A DNA stretch of 64,000 nt from Bacillota bacterium (GTDB lineage Bacteria; Bacillota; Clostridia; Oscillospirales; Ruminococcaceae), in NCBI GenBank assembly GCA_023391875.1, contig JAEWAB010000002.1:124001-188000 (forward strand), given 5' to 3'. How positions within the stretch are numbered: position 1 is the first letter of the stretch; each line of letters opens with the position of its first letter. The notes below the pieces were generated by a model that worked only from the letters and a program-made list of their open reading frames with translations, did not search any database and was not told the DNA's origin. This document shows, one piece after another, positions 34,773 to 42,749 of the stretch. Both the position numbers and the translations under genes were made by a program.

Positions 34773-35337
34773 TGGACGTTTTTTGCTTCCAGTACTTGCG
34801 ATATTCCTTTTCTTGCTTTGGTGCAGTACAGTTGTTTTCACCATACTGCGATTATCTTCTCGTAAGCGGTTGACCCCTGTTTTCATTTTGATGGGCATAA
34901 GGAAAAAGAAAATTTATCAAAGCCTTAACTGGACTGGGAGGCAGTATTTCAAAAGGCTAAAACACCTATCCAAGACCAAGTCAATCGAAGAGCTATTGTC
35001 GCTTGCCGCAGTTATGTACTATCATCAGCTAAAGGGCCTAATAAAGGTACTGCAAGTCAATCAGCGTTACCGAACAAAGACCCATCTGCTACCGCTTATT
35101 GAAAAGGCGTCGCAGGAAGGGCATTTAAATTTTACAGCTCGCAAGGTTGGAAAACGCTCTGTTATCACAGAAGCAATCGCGATCCTCGGACTACGGAATG
35201 TCACTAAACTTATATGCTCTCAACACAGGGGCAGTCTTACACGAGCCTTTTATAACATTGAATTCACAGTAAACGACTCGCCACCCCGCAAAGACAAGCA
35301 CATATCCTCAATCAGTAAAGAGGTCATTGGCATTTAG
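34756..35337 (+). CDS. membrane-anchored basic protein (193 aa)
   Basis: An N-terminal helix (LLPVLAIFLFLLWCSTVVFTIL) is followed by a basic, helical cytoplasmic region (LSSRKRLTPVF, RQYFKRLKHLSKTK). Family not recognised. It overlaps the preceding membrane protein gene and is likely co-translated with it. Two hairpins follow. Confidence 0.6.
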   Translation: MRSCFNGRFLLPVLAIFLFLLWCSTVVFTILRLSSRKRLTPVFILMGIRKKKIYQSLNWTGRQYFKRLKHLSKTKSIEELLSLAAVMYYHQLKGLIKVLQVNQRYRTKTHLLPLIEKASQEGHLNFTARKVGKRSVITEAIAILGLRNVTKLICSQHRGSLTRAFYNIEFTVNDSPPRKDKHISSISKEVIGI

Positions 35338-35357
35338 CCAATGGCCTTTTGTATTTC

Positions 35358-35388
35358 AGGCAGCTGCTAACGTGGCTGCCTTTTTTTA
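35358..35388 (+). terminator. terminator before the primase-like gene
   Basis: AGGCAGC, about 10-nt loop, GGCTGCCT then TTTTTTT. A further stem, GGTCATTGGC / GCCAATGGCC, lies just upstream at about 35322-35346, so two terminators stand in series. Confidence 0.8.
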
Positions 35389-35418
35389 TGCCCAAAACAC
35401 AGAAAGGAAGTGAATATC

Positions 35419-36426
35419 ATGAGTAAAAATAGCATCCTCTCAGATGCCATCAAGGAGAACATCAGAATTGTGGATTACGCGCGTCAAATTGGCTTCACTC
35501 CAAAGAAGATCGGGCGGCAGTACACACTGGAAGAACATGATAGTGTTCGCATTGACGTTGATAACAACGTCTTTTACCGGCATTCAGTTGGGCGCGGCGG
35601 CAGCATTATCGACTTTGTCATGGAGTTTGAAGAGGTATCCATGCCCGAAGCAATACGTAAATTACGCGCTTGTCTAAGCCCTGATTATAAGCTAGACACA
35701 ATCCTACCTCCAATGCCGGTAGTCTTAGTAGAAAGGAAACCCTTTGAGTTACCTAAACCAGTAGACGGTCGCTATAGCAGGGTATATTCCTATCTCACTA
35801 AGGTAAGAGGTATAAACGGTGAGATTGTTAAAGACATGTTTAATCGAAAGCAGCTTTATGAAGATAAGGATCATCATAATTGCGTTTTTGTTGGATATGA
35901 TCAGAGCGGTCGTGCGGCTTTCGCAAATGTAAGAGGTACGATCTCGGATATGAAATACAGAGGTGATATTGAAAGCAGTAGCAAAGCAGTCGGGTTCTTC
36001 GTAGGAAATGGTGCCTCGCATTTGTTTGTTTCAGAAGCCCCAATAGATTCAATGTCAATCATGACCTTACTAAAGTATCTTAATGTGGATTATAAGAGCT
36101 ACGATTACCTCGCTATAAGTGGTACGTGCTATGAATCATTACCATATACATTGAGCAGGGTTCCTGATGGGCAGTACAAGTCTATATTTCTTGCAGTAGA
36201 TAATGATACAGCAGGCGCAAAGGCAAGACTTGGATATCGCTATCAATTAGAGGCAATGGGCTATAATGGCAGAATTATTGATAAGATACCTAAAGGCAAG
36301 GATTGGAACGATGATCTCAAATGCTTTCTCGGCAGTCATCCACAAAGGAATATCAGCCAAGGACAACAGCAAACCAAAATAAATCAGTCAAAAGAAAGAG
36401 GTTTAAGTTATGAACAGGGTGCATGA
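35419..36426 (+). CDS. Toprim-domain primase-like protein (DUF3991 type)
   Basis: ATG 35419 follows AGAAAGGAAG. The N-terminal part (residues about 15-90) resembles the DUF3991/CHC2-like region with GRGGSIIDFVMEFE, but lacks the Cys cluster. The Toprim domain (about 180-300) has LFVSEAPIDSMS and LAVDNDTAGAKARL, with the acidic residues for metal binding in place. Such proteins are common in Clostridial ICEs and may prime the transferred strand. It overlaps the next gene by 17 bp. Confidence 0.8.
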   Translation: MSKNSILSDAIKENIRIVDYARQIGFTPKKIGRQYTLEEHDSVRIDVDNNVFYRHSVGRGGSIIDFVMEFEEVSMPEAIRKLRACLSPDYKLDTILPPMPVVLVERKPFELPKPVDGRYSRVYSYLTKVRGINGEIVKDMFNRKQLYEDKDHHNCVFVGYDQSGRAAFANVRGTISDMKYRGDIESSSKAVGFFVGNGASHLFVSEAPIDSMSIMTLLKYLNVDYKSYDYLAISGTCYESLPYTLSRVPDGQYKSIFLAVDNDTAGAKARLGYRYQLEAMGYNGRIIDKIPKGKDWNDDLKCFLGSHPQRNISQGQQQTKINQSKERGLSYEQGA

Positions 36427-36745
36427 GTTGTTTTTAAAGGGAATCTCCAGAACTTACGACCTACTGACAAAGAAGTCGGATACGAACACAGTCTTAGAGG
36501 GATTAGGTTCCGCAACAAATACTTTCCGTACCTTCCTTATGCAAGCATATAATAGCTACATCGTTTGGATCATCGCAGCCGTTATTGTGGTGATTTTGGC
36601 ATTTCAGATAGCGAAGTGTGTTGGTGAATACAAGCAAAACCATTCCTTTCAGGACCGGGTTGTGCCCATCGCGGTTACAATTATCGTTCTCGTTTTAGAG
36701 TTGTCCTTCCCCACTTGGGGCTGGCAGATGATAGGCTGGAAATAA
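36410..36745 (+). CDS. VirB2/TrbC-like small membrane protein
   Basis: 111 residues with two membrane helices (IVWIIAAVIVVILAF and VVPIAVTIIVLVLELSF) joined by a short polar loop, preceded by an amphipathic N-terminal part. Size, topology and place right before the VirB6-like gene fit the VirB2/TrbC-type subunit of a conjugation machine. Sequence identity to the family cannot be checked here. Confidence 0.6.
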   Translation: MNRVHELFLKGISRTYDLLTKKSDTNTVLEGLGSATNTFRTFLMQAYNSYIVWIIAAVIVVILAFQIAKCVGEYKQNHSFQDRVVPIAVTIIVLVLELSFPTWGWQMIGWK

Positions 36746-36759
36746 GGGGGCCGTAAGTC

Positions 36760-37554
36760 ATGACATGGCTTTTCGAGTTATTCGGTGAATGGGTTAAAGG
36801 CTTCTATATGTCCATGATACAGGACTTTGCTGAGGCTGTCATCGGCTTTGTTTTGCCCATTACCGATTCTTTTTGGAAGAATGACCTACTGGATGGCCTG
36901 CTTAATTACTCTTTGATGGTTAACGGGATCGTCCTTGTTTTAACACTGGTTATCCTCGGCTTTGATTTAGCGGAGGAGCAGAAGGGGATTAACTGGGTAC
37001 AGGTTGTCACAAACCTGATTAAAGGCGGCTTGTTTGCCATCTTTGCCCGGTACATAGGCCAATCGACCCTTCTATTATCAAACCTCGTCGTACAGAATTT
37101 GCAGCTTGATGTGGATGTTAGCGCGATATGGTCGGTGTCAACCGCACTTCCTCAATCAGGAATAGCGGTGACTATCATTTGGTCAGTCATTATCATTGTA
37201 GCCTTTGTTGCCTTTGGCGTTGTTTGCGTGATGCGTAACGCGTCCATGTTTGTACTGATGATGTCCTCGGCCCTGTATATCCCGGACATTATCCGCGGTG
37301 ACACCGCAAAAATGGGAGATTGGATACGGCAAGTGATTGCCGTATCCTTTACTTTCGTATTCCAGTACATTTTGTTCCATTTTGGCCTAGGGGCATGTAT
37401 TGCAGGTGACCCGGTCTCCAGCCTTACCGGCTTTGCAGGGATATTCATAGTACCAAAACTATTGCAGAAGTATGGCTATTCCAGTGGAGTGACCGGTATC
37501 ATGTCGAGCGCAAGCAACATGGTAATGCAGGCAGGGAAAATGTTTATAAAGTAG
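36760..37554 (+). CDS. TrbL/VirB6-like conjugation membrane protein
   Basis: 264 residues with about six membrane helices, including MVNGIVLVLTLVILGFDLA, VTIIWSVIIIVAFVAFGVV and a C-terminal Gly-rich stretch. It matches the VirB6/TrbL type of polytopic protein that forms the inner-membrane channel. It is followed by PrgI and VirB4 genes in the order usual for Gram-positive type IV systems. Confidence 0.8.
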   Translation: MTWLFELFGEWVKGFYMSMIQDFAEAVIGFVLPITDSFWKNDLLDGLLNYSLMVNGIVLVLTLVILGFDLAEEQKGINWVQVVTNLIKGGLFAIFARYIGQSTLLLSNLVVQNLQLDVDVSAIWSVSTALPQSGIAVTIIWSVIIIVAFVAFGVVCVMRNASMFVLMMSSALYIPDIIRGDTAKMGDWIRQVIAVSFTFVFQYILFHFGLGACIAGDPVSSLTGFAGIFIVPKLLQKYGYSSGVTGIMSSASNMVMQAGKMFIK

Positions 37555-37566
37555 GAGGTAAACCAT

Positions 37567-37863
37567 ATGCCCGAGCAAGAAAAGTACTTTATTCCACCCA
37601 AATTCAGCGAAGAGTTCATGCTGTGGGGGTACACGTTGTATGAAATGCTGGCCATCTTGGTATCAGGTTTTATCACATTGATGATGGCGTTACATGGCGC
37701 ACCTCTGATGCTCCTGATTCCCGCAGTTATCGCTGGGATGTTCTATAAGCCAAAGAACTGGCACGATGGGAAATCGTATATTCAAGTTCTGCGATTGCAG
37801 ATTAGATTCTATAGCGGTGATAATATGTTTGGCTTGGAGGAATGTAAAAAGCTATGGAAATAA
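37567..37863 (+). CDS. PrgI-family conjugation protein
   Basis: ATG 37567 follows AGGAGGTAAACC. 98 residues, starting with a short soluble part (KYFIPPKFSEEFMLWGYT) and two close membrane helices (MLAILVSGFITLMMAL, PLMLLIPAVIAGMFY). PrgI proteins are VirB3-like parts of Gram-positive type IV systems and sit next to VirB4, as here. It overlaps the next gene by 10 bp. Confidence 0.8.
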   Translation: MPEQEKYFIPPKFSEEFMLWGYTLYEMLAILVSGFITLMMALHGAPLMLLIPAVIAGMFYKPKNWHDGKSYIQVLRLQIRFYSGDNMFGLEECKKLWK

Positions 37864-38387
37864 CCGCGTTAGTAGATTTCGATATTCGAGACGACCACAT
37901 CAAAACTTCGATGGGTCTCTTCTACCTGTTTCGTATCCTGCCGCCTAACCTCTCCATCCTCACAGATTACGAGAAGTCCCGGAAAGTGAAGAACTTTGAG
38001 TCTTTTCTCGATTCCAACGATAGGCCGTTTCAGATATTCGTGCTGGATAAGACGGAGGATTTATCCCTCAATAAGCTTTACTGGCAGGGTATCAGTGACC
38101 GTTACGATTACATTTCAAATTCCATACTGGCGGCCATTGATGAGATGCAGGGCAACAGCAGTGGTGTCCAGCGCGCCTACTATATCATCATCTGTGTAAA
38201 AAAGAAAAGTGAGCATGAGATGTTCTTTGAGCAACTCAAAAACAATGAGTTTGAATGCTATGTCACACAAAAGCTGGAACTCATCACAGTGATGCGGAAC
38301 TTCTTTTTACGAGAGTTTACCGACTTTGACATCAGTACATTTGACAAGGAGGTTCAAAAGCTGTATGAGCGACAAAAAGCAAATTGA
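37854..38387 (+). CDS. conjugation-region protein between PrgI and VirB4 (177 aa)
   Basis: A soluble alpha/beta protein (ITALVDFDIRDDHIKT, FQIFVLDKTEDLSL, AYYIIICVKKKSEHEMFF) overlapping prgI and virB4 genes on both sides, hence tightly coupled. Its layout resembles the N-terminal part of some VirB4/TrbE proteins split off as its own gene. That reading is speculative, since the VirB4 that follows has an N-terminal region of its own. Confidence 0.55.
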   Translation: MEITALVDFDIRDDHIKTSMGLFYLFRILPPNLSILTDYEKSRKVKNFESFLDSNDRPFQIFVLDKTEDLSLNKLYWQGISDRYDYISNSILAAIDEMQGNSSGVQRAYYIIICVKKKSEHEMFFEQLKNNEFECYVTQKLELITVMRNFFLREFTDFDISTFDKEVQKLYERQKAN

Positions 38388-40215
38388 AAGCAAGCCCTCG
38401 CTTTTCTCATCCGAACTGACCAGACGGCTCTTGCCTCAAAAAATGGTCATCTCCTCGCGTTACATTGAACAATCCAACTTCTTTCGGCAGACACTGATCG
38501 TCAAGAATTTTCCGGCATCCTTTGCCACGAAGTGTCTGCTCACAAAGATCGCACAGATCGAAAACACGACCTTCTCCATGCGCCTTTCGGTGATGTTAGC
38601 GGGGTCTGTAGAAAAGCTTATGAACAATCAGATTAACAACAAAACTGCTGGACGCTTTTCTACGAAGGGAACCGAACAGATCCATTCCGATACAGACCTC
38701 GACGTCATTCGGGAAACCTACCGCCGCATTTTGGAAAACAGCAGCCGGATGTACTATGTCAACATCTACATAGAGGTGTATGCCGAGAGCTTGATAAAGC
38801 TTCAGGAGCGGTCACAGAAGGTAAAAACTGCCCTACAGAGCTGCTATATTACTTCCCTTCAGCTCATCTATGAGCAGAAGGAGGGCTTCACTGGGGTTTC
38901 TCCCATCGGAAAAGATATACTGACCATGGCGCGCAATAATCTTCCCAGCAGCTCCGTTGCAGCCATGTACATGTTCTCCTACTCCAGCCATAACGACCCA
39001 AAGGGTATGTATTTAGGCCGTACCGAGGACGGGGGATATGTGTTCCTCGACATTTGGATCAGGGATTTGTACCGAACCAACAGCAGCTTTGTCATCATCG
39101 GTGAGGCAGGCCAAGGTAAGTCATGGTTAATGAAGAAAATCATTAGCCAACAAATTGCGGCCGGTTCTAATGCCTTTATACTTGATCCTGAAGGTGAGTA
39201 TCGCGACCTCATTCGACAAATGGGGGGTACTGTAATCAATTGCGCCGCAGGCACCTTTATCATTAACGTTTTTGAGGTTCGTACATTCAAAAAGCCAGAA
39301 GATGATAACGATCCGGACGTTGATATGGAGATTGAATCCAATCGGAGTAACAACGCTTTCTTTCAGCACTTAAGTTGGATGCATCAGTTCTTCAAGGTGC
39401 TGATACCCTACGCTACCGGTTTAGAGATTCAGCAACTGATGATGCTCGTCAAGGATATGTATCAGGTGCATAATATCACCGAGAATACAGACCTCACCAA
39501 GCTGACATCAACGGACTATCCGACTTTCACGGAGCTATACAATTTCATTTACGACGTACTCAAAAACCGTGAGAAATATCCCTTTTACCAAGACACCTTT
39601 GAGGATACTGCCATAAAGAAGCTTTTGCTGATGATAAAGGACGTTTACGATGGCAGTCTCAGCTCATTGTTTAATGGTCACACCAACATCACCAACGCGA
39701 GGATCATCGATTTCGACATTCAGGAGCTGATTACCGGTTCGGAAGAGCGCACGCAGGCCTATATGTTTAATGTTATGACCTATTTATGGGGCCGCATCCT
39801 CAAAAGAGAAAACCGGACACTTTTGGACGTCGATGAACTATATCTGATCATGAACCGTGAAAATATCATGATTGCAAAATACCTCAAAGATTTTATGAAG
39901 CGCGGAAGGAAATATGATGCCTCCATAGGGTCGGCAACGCAGCAGCTGGGGGATTTCTATCTCGATAAAGCGATAGAATATCACTCCTCCGCATTGTTTA
40001 ATACGCCCAGCTTTAAGTTTATCTTTAATCCCGGGGATCTGGATTTCAACCGCGTACAAAACATGCTCAACTTAAACGAAGGCGAACTGTCATATATCCG
40101 TAATGCAAAGAAAACACACTGCTTATTGAAAATCGGCAGCAATGCCCGTTACGCGATGGCAGTTGGCGAACTTCCCTATGAAGCCAAGCTGTTTGGCAAG
40201 GCAGGTGGGCGGTAA
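38365..40215 (+). CDS. virB4: VirB4/TraE-type conjugation ATPase
   Basis: ATG 38365 follows AAGGAGG. 616 residues. The N-terminal half matches the CagE/TrbE/VirB part (SSRYIEQSNFFRQTLIVKNF). The ATPase half has Walker A VIIGEAGQGKSWLMK near residue 250, FILDPEGEYRDLI, and Walker B LLDVDELYLIM near 490, then RKYDASIGSATQQLGDF. VirB4 drives assembly and substrate transfer through the type IV channel. Confidence 0.92.
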   Translation: MSDKKQIESKPSLFSSELTRRLLPQKMVISSRYIEQSNFFRQTLIVKNFPASFATKCLLTKIAQIENTTFSMRLSVMLAGSVEKLMNNQINNKTAGRFSTKGTEQIHSDTDLDVIRETYRRILENSSRMYYVNIYIEVYAESLIKLQERSQKVKTALQSCYITSLQLIYEQKEGFTGVSPIGKDILTMARNNLPSSSVAAMYMFSYSSHNDPKGMYLGRTEDGGYVFLDIWIRDLYRTNSSFVIIGEAGQGKSWLMKKIISQQIAAGSNAFILDPEGEYRDLIRQMGGTVINCAAGTFIINVFEVRTFKKPEDDNDPDVDMEIESNRSNNAFFQHLSWMHQFFKVLIPYATGLEIQQLMMLVKDMYQVHNITENTDLTKLTSTDYPTFTELYNFIYDVLKNREKYPFYQDTFEDTAIKKLLLMIKDVYDGSLSSLFNGHTNITNARIIDFDIQELITGSEERTQAYMFNVMTYLWGRILKRENRTLLDVDELYLIMNRENIMIAKYLKDFMKRGRKYDASIGSATQQLGDFYLDKAIEYHSSALFNTPSFKFIFNPGDLDFNRVQNMLNLNEGELSYIRNAKKTHCLLKIGSNARYAMAVGELPYEAKLFGKAGGR

Positions 40216-41256
40216 GTGGAACCGGGAACTGCTCTATTCCTTGCCAAGGTGGCCGATGCCCTTCGTGATCGGCGAACGTGGGTAGCGATTGGGTGCATCC
40301 TGATGGGGGTGATCTTTCTCATCATCGTACCTTTTTCGATGGCGGGCAGTGTTCTCTCTGCGGTTTTTGCGTTGCTCAATCCGCAGCTGCTCGGTGATCT
40401 GGAGGATGATTTGCACTATCAGGCAATCCAAGAGGTCAAGGCCGAGAAGGAAATTGACAACGACCTCAATGTCTATACCCTCAAAATTATTGACCTACTT
40501 CATCATCATGACCTTATGCGCGACAAGGGTGAGATAAAGGCCTATATCGAGGATTACTTTGTCCTTGAGGAAGAGGTGGTTGTTGAAGAAGAGGACGAGA
40601 CGGTAATCGAAAACCCAGAGTACACAGAAGGGGAGGGTACCGAAGACACTCCGGTACCGGGTGAATCGGGGCAGGTTATCACGAAGATTATTTACAAGTT
40701 TAAAACGCCGGATGAAATCATGGAGATGGTGACGGGGCCGCCCTTTTACTTCGGTGAAGAAGAATTGGAGGCGATACGCCAGCTGGTGTATATGCCGCCC
40801 ACTACCGACGAGATAGTCTTTAACGGAAAATTCCCGATGCCCTGCAACGGGTACATTTCAAGCCCGTTTGGATACCGTATAGATCCGATAACCGGAAAAA
40901 GTTCCTATCACTCCGGTATCGACATCGTACCTGCTCATCACGCGCCGCTGATCGCGATTGCCGAAGGCACGGTGGTGGCCGTACATAACACCTACGGGGC
41001 GATCTACGGCAATACCATTACTATCAAGCATGAGGTGGACGGCCAGACCTTCTACACCTTCTACGCACACTGCTCCTCCATCGTTGCCGCGGTAGGCGCG
41101 AAGGTAAAGCAGTTTGACGTTGTTGCCTATGAGGGTGGCGATCAAAAAACCGACCCTAACCCGGGGCGCACAACGGGGGCACATTTACACTTTGAAATCC
41201 GTCTTTCGCAGGGTGGTAATGAGGTTGACCCGCTGCGGTATCTCAGCGGAAAATAA
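40216..41256 (+). CDS. membrane-anchored M23 peptidase of the transfer system
   Basis: GTG 40216 directly follows the virB4 stop. An N-terminal membrane helix (VAIGCILMGVIFLIIVPF) is followed by a helical and Glu-rich stem (about 60-190) and a C-terminal LytM/M23 domain with SSPFGYR, HSGIDIV, TFYAHCS and GAHLHFEI, so the zinc ligands are present. Such enzymes cut peptidoglycan to let the type IV channel through the Gram-positive wall. Confidence 0.88.
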   Translation: MEPGTALFLAKVADALRDRRTWVAIGCILMGVIFLIIVPFSMAGSVLSAVFALLNPQLLGDLEDDLHYQAIQEVKAEKEIDNDLNVYTLKIIDLLHHHDLMRDKGEIKAYIEDYFVLEEEVVVEEEDETVIENPEYTEGEGTEDTPVPGESGQVITKIIYKFKTPDEIMEMVTGPPFYFGEEELEAIRQLVYMPPTTDEIVFNGKFPMPCNGYISSPFGYRIDPITGKSSYHSGIDIVPAHHAPLIAIAEGTVVAVHNTYGAIYGNTITIKHEVDGQTFYTFYAHCSSIVAAVGAKVKQFDVVAYEGGDQKTDPNPGRTTGAHLHFEIRLSQGGNEVDPLRYLSGK

Positions 41257-41276
41257 AAAAGAAGGGAAGTGAATTA

Positions 41277-42083
41277 ATGAACTCTGTCTTAAAATACCCG
41301 GGATCAAAATGGAACATAGCGGACTGGATTATCGGTCAAATGCCGGCGCACCATAGTTATGTAGAACCTTACTGTGGCAGCTGCGCTGTGTTTTTACGTA
41401 AGCAATCCAGCAGTATTGAAACATTAAATGACCTTGATAGCGAGGTTGTAAACTTGTTTCAATGTATTCGTGAGAATCCTGACAGACTGGCCGCTATGGT
41501 AGCAGCAACGCCGTATTCCAGAAGTGAATACAGCGCAGCCTTGACAAATGACGGTAGTGATAATTACGAGCGTGCAAGACAATTCTTGGTAAGATGTTGG
41601 CAAGGGTACGGCTATCGCACGAACGAGCATAAGGTTGGTTGGAAAAGCGATGTTCAAGGCCGAGAAGCCGCATATGCTATGCGAAACTGGTATCGCCTTC
41701 CGGTTTGGATTATGAACATCGTAGATCGGCTGCGTGAGGCACAGTTAGAATGTCGGCCTGCCGTGGAAGTTATCAAGCGTTTTAATTATGCCAATGTGCT
41801 TATCTACGCTGACCCTCCATATCTGCTGAGTACACGTACAGCCCAGCAAAAGCAGTATGCTCATGAAATGTCTGATGCGGATCATGAGGAACTTCTCATG
41901 ACCTTATTGCAGCATAAAGGCACTGTACTTTTGTCAGGTTATGATAGCGATTTGTATAACGATTTACTCAAAGGCTGGCATAAAGCGCAAATTTCAACTA
42001 CAGCCGAACAGGGCCTGCCCCGAACGGAAACACTCTGGATGAACTTTAGCAGCCAGTTAAGCCTGTTCGATTCTGCCAGCTAA
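41277..42083 (+). CDS. D12-class DNA adenine methyltransferase, second copy type
   Basis: ATG 41277 follows GAAGGGAAG. It has LKYPGSKWNIADWII, SYVEPYCGSCAVFL (SAM site) and IYADPPYLLSTR (catalytic DPPY). 268 residues. It is not a close copy of the methylase at 27.8 kb. It lies between the M23 gene and the oriT region, part of the ICE core. Its role may be to protect the incoming element or to mark oriT DNA. Confidence 0.88.
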   Translation: MNSVLKYPGSKWNIADWIIGQMPAHHSYVEPYCGSCAVFLRKQSSSIETLNDLDSEVVNLFQCIRENPDRLAAMVAATPYSRSEYSAALTNDGSDNYERARQFLVRCWQGYGYRTNEHKVGWKSDVQGREAAYAMRNWYRLPVWIMNIVDRLREAQLECRPAVEVIKRFNYANVLIYADPPYLLSTRTAQQKQYAHEMSDADHEELLMTLLQHKGTVLLSGYDSDLYNDLLKGWHKAQISTTAEQGLPRTETLWMNFSSQLSLFDSAS

Positions 42084-42350
42084 AAGATTGAGGAATATCA
42101 ACGGTTTGTGTGATTTGTTTGGCATTCTGTTAGCATCAAGCCAATCAACAAACCGTTGATTACACTAACTCAATCAAACAAATGCCAAGATATGAGCGTT
42201 AAAAAACGCCGAAGTGCCAAAAATGTGCCAACGTAAAAATCAGCCAGCTTTGCTGGATGATGTGCCGGAGTTTGGCACTTGTGCCATGCTCCTTTATCCT
42301 GTAGCATGACATTTTCGAATAGTACATTTTGAAGGGAGGATACCACTATA
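42084..42350. other. candidate origin of transfer (oriT)
   Basis: A 267-bp gene-free stretch just before the accessory protein and relaxase genes. It holds a perfect 13-bp inverted repeat, ATCAACGGTTTGT at 42097-42109 and ACAAACCGTTGAT at 42148-42160. A second is AAGTGCCAAA at 42212-42221 with TTTGGCACTT at 42271-42280, and a third CCAGC/GCTGG stem lies nested in it at 42244-42256. Several TGCCA/TGGCA motifs repeat. Position and hairpins fit oriT. No nick site is known for this relaxase. Confidence 0.65.
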
Positions 42351-42749
42351 ATGACCTACACAAAGAAGTATTTTCGCATAGAAGATTCTCTTCTCTCGGA
42401 CTTTCAGAAAATCTCTAAAGAACTTGGACACAGTAGTGAAAACCAAACCGCAGAAGCCGCGTTGAAGCTGTACAGAGACTACCACTTTATGCAAAATAAA
42501 GCCTGCTTTATTAACGACCAGATTATTCAAGTCCTGCAGGCTACCTTCCGCATGACAGAAAACAACATCAACTATAAGACAAATCAAGTGCTCAGTGAGC
42601 TGGCTATACAGGCGGCTATTCAAAACCTGATCCTTGCCTCCAGCTTGGAAGTGGATAAGAAAGACTTAAGTAACTTCCGCTTAAAGGCGCTCGATTTCTT
42701 AAAAGAGAATAACCGTGTGTTCCGATTGGATGAGATAAAGAATGAGTAG
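42351..42749 (+). CDS. relaxosome accessory protein, ribbon-helix-helix type
   Basis: 132 residues. The N-terminus, KKYFRIEDSLLSDFQKISKE, resembles a ribbon-helix-helix DNA-binding strand and helix, and the rest is helical. It stands between oriT and the relaxase and overlaps the relaxase start by 8 bp, the usual position of MobC-like proteins that bind oriT. The family assignment is by pattern and place. Confidence 0.65.
   Translation: MTYTKKYFRIEDSLLSDFQKISKELGHSSENQTAEAALKLYRDYHFMQNKACFINDQIIQVLQATFRMTENNINYKTNQVLSELAIQAAIQNLILASSLEVDKKDLSNFRLKALDFLKENNRVFRLDEIKNE

Noticed and set aside
37854..38387. Frameshifted N-terminus of VirB4
   Set aside because: The gene has its own start and stop, overlaps both neighbours neatly, and the following VirB4 has a strong ribosome site and its own N-terminal domain.
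42084..42350. Repeats read as a second attachment site or CRISPR
   Set aside because: The repeats are inverted, not direct, lie directly before the relaxase genes and share nothing with the tRNA-Tyr core. oriT explains them better.
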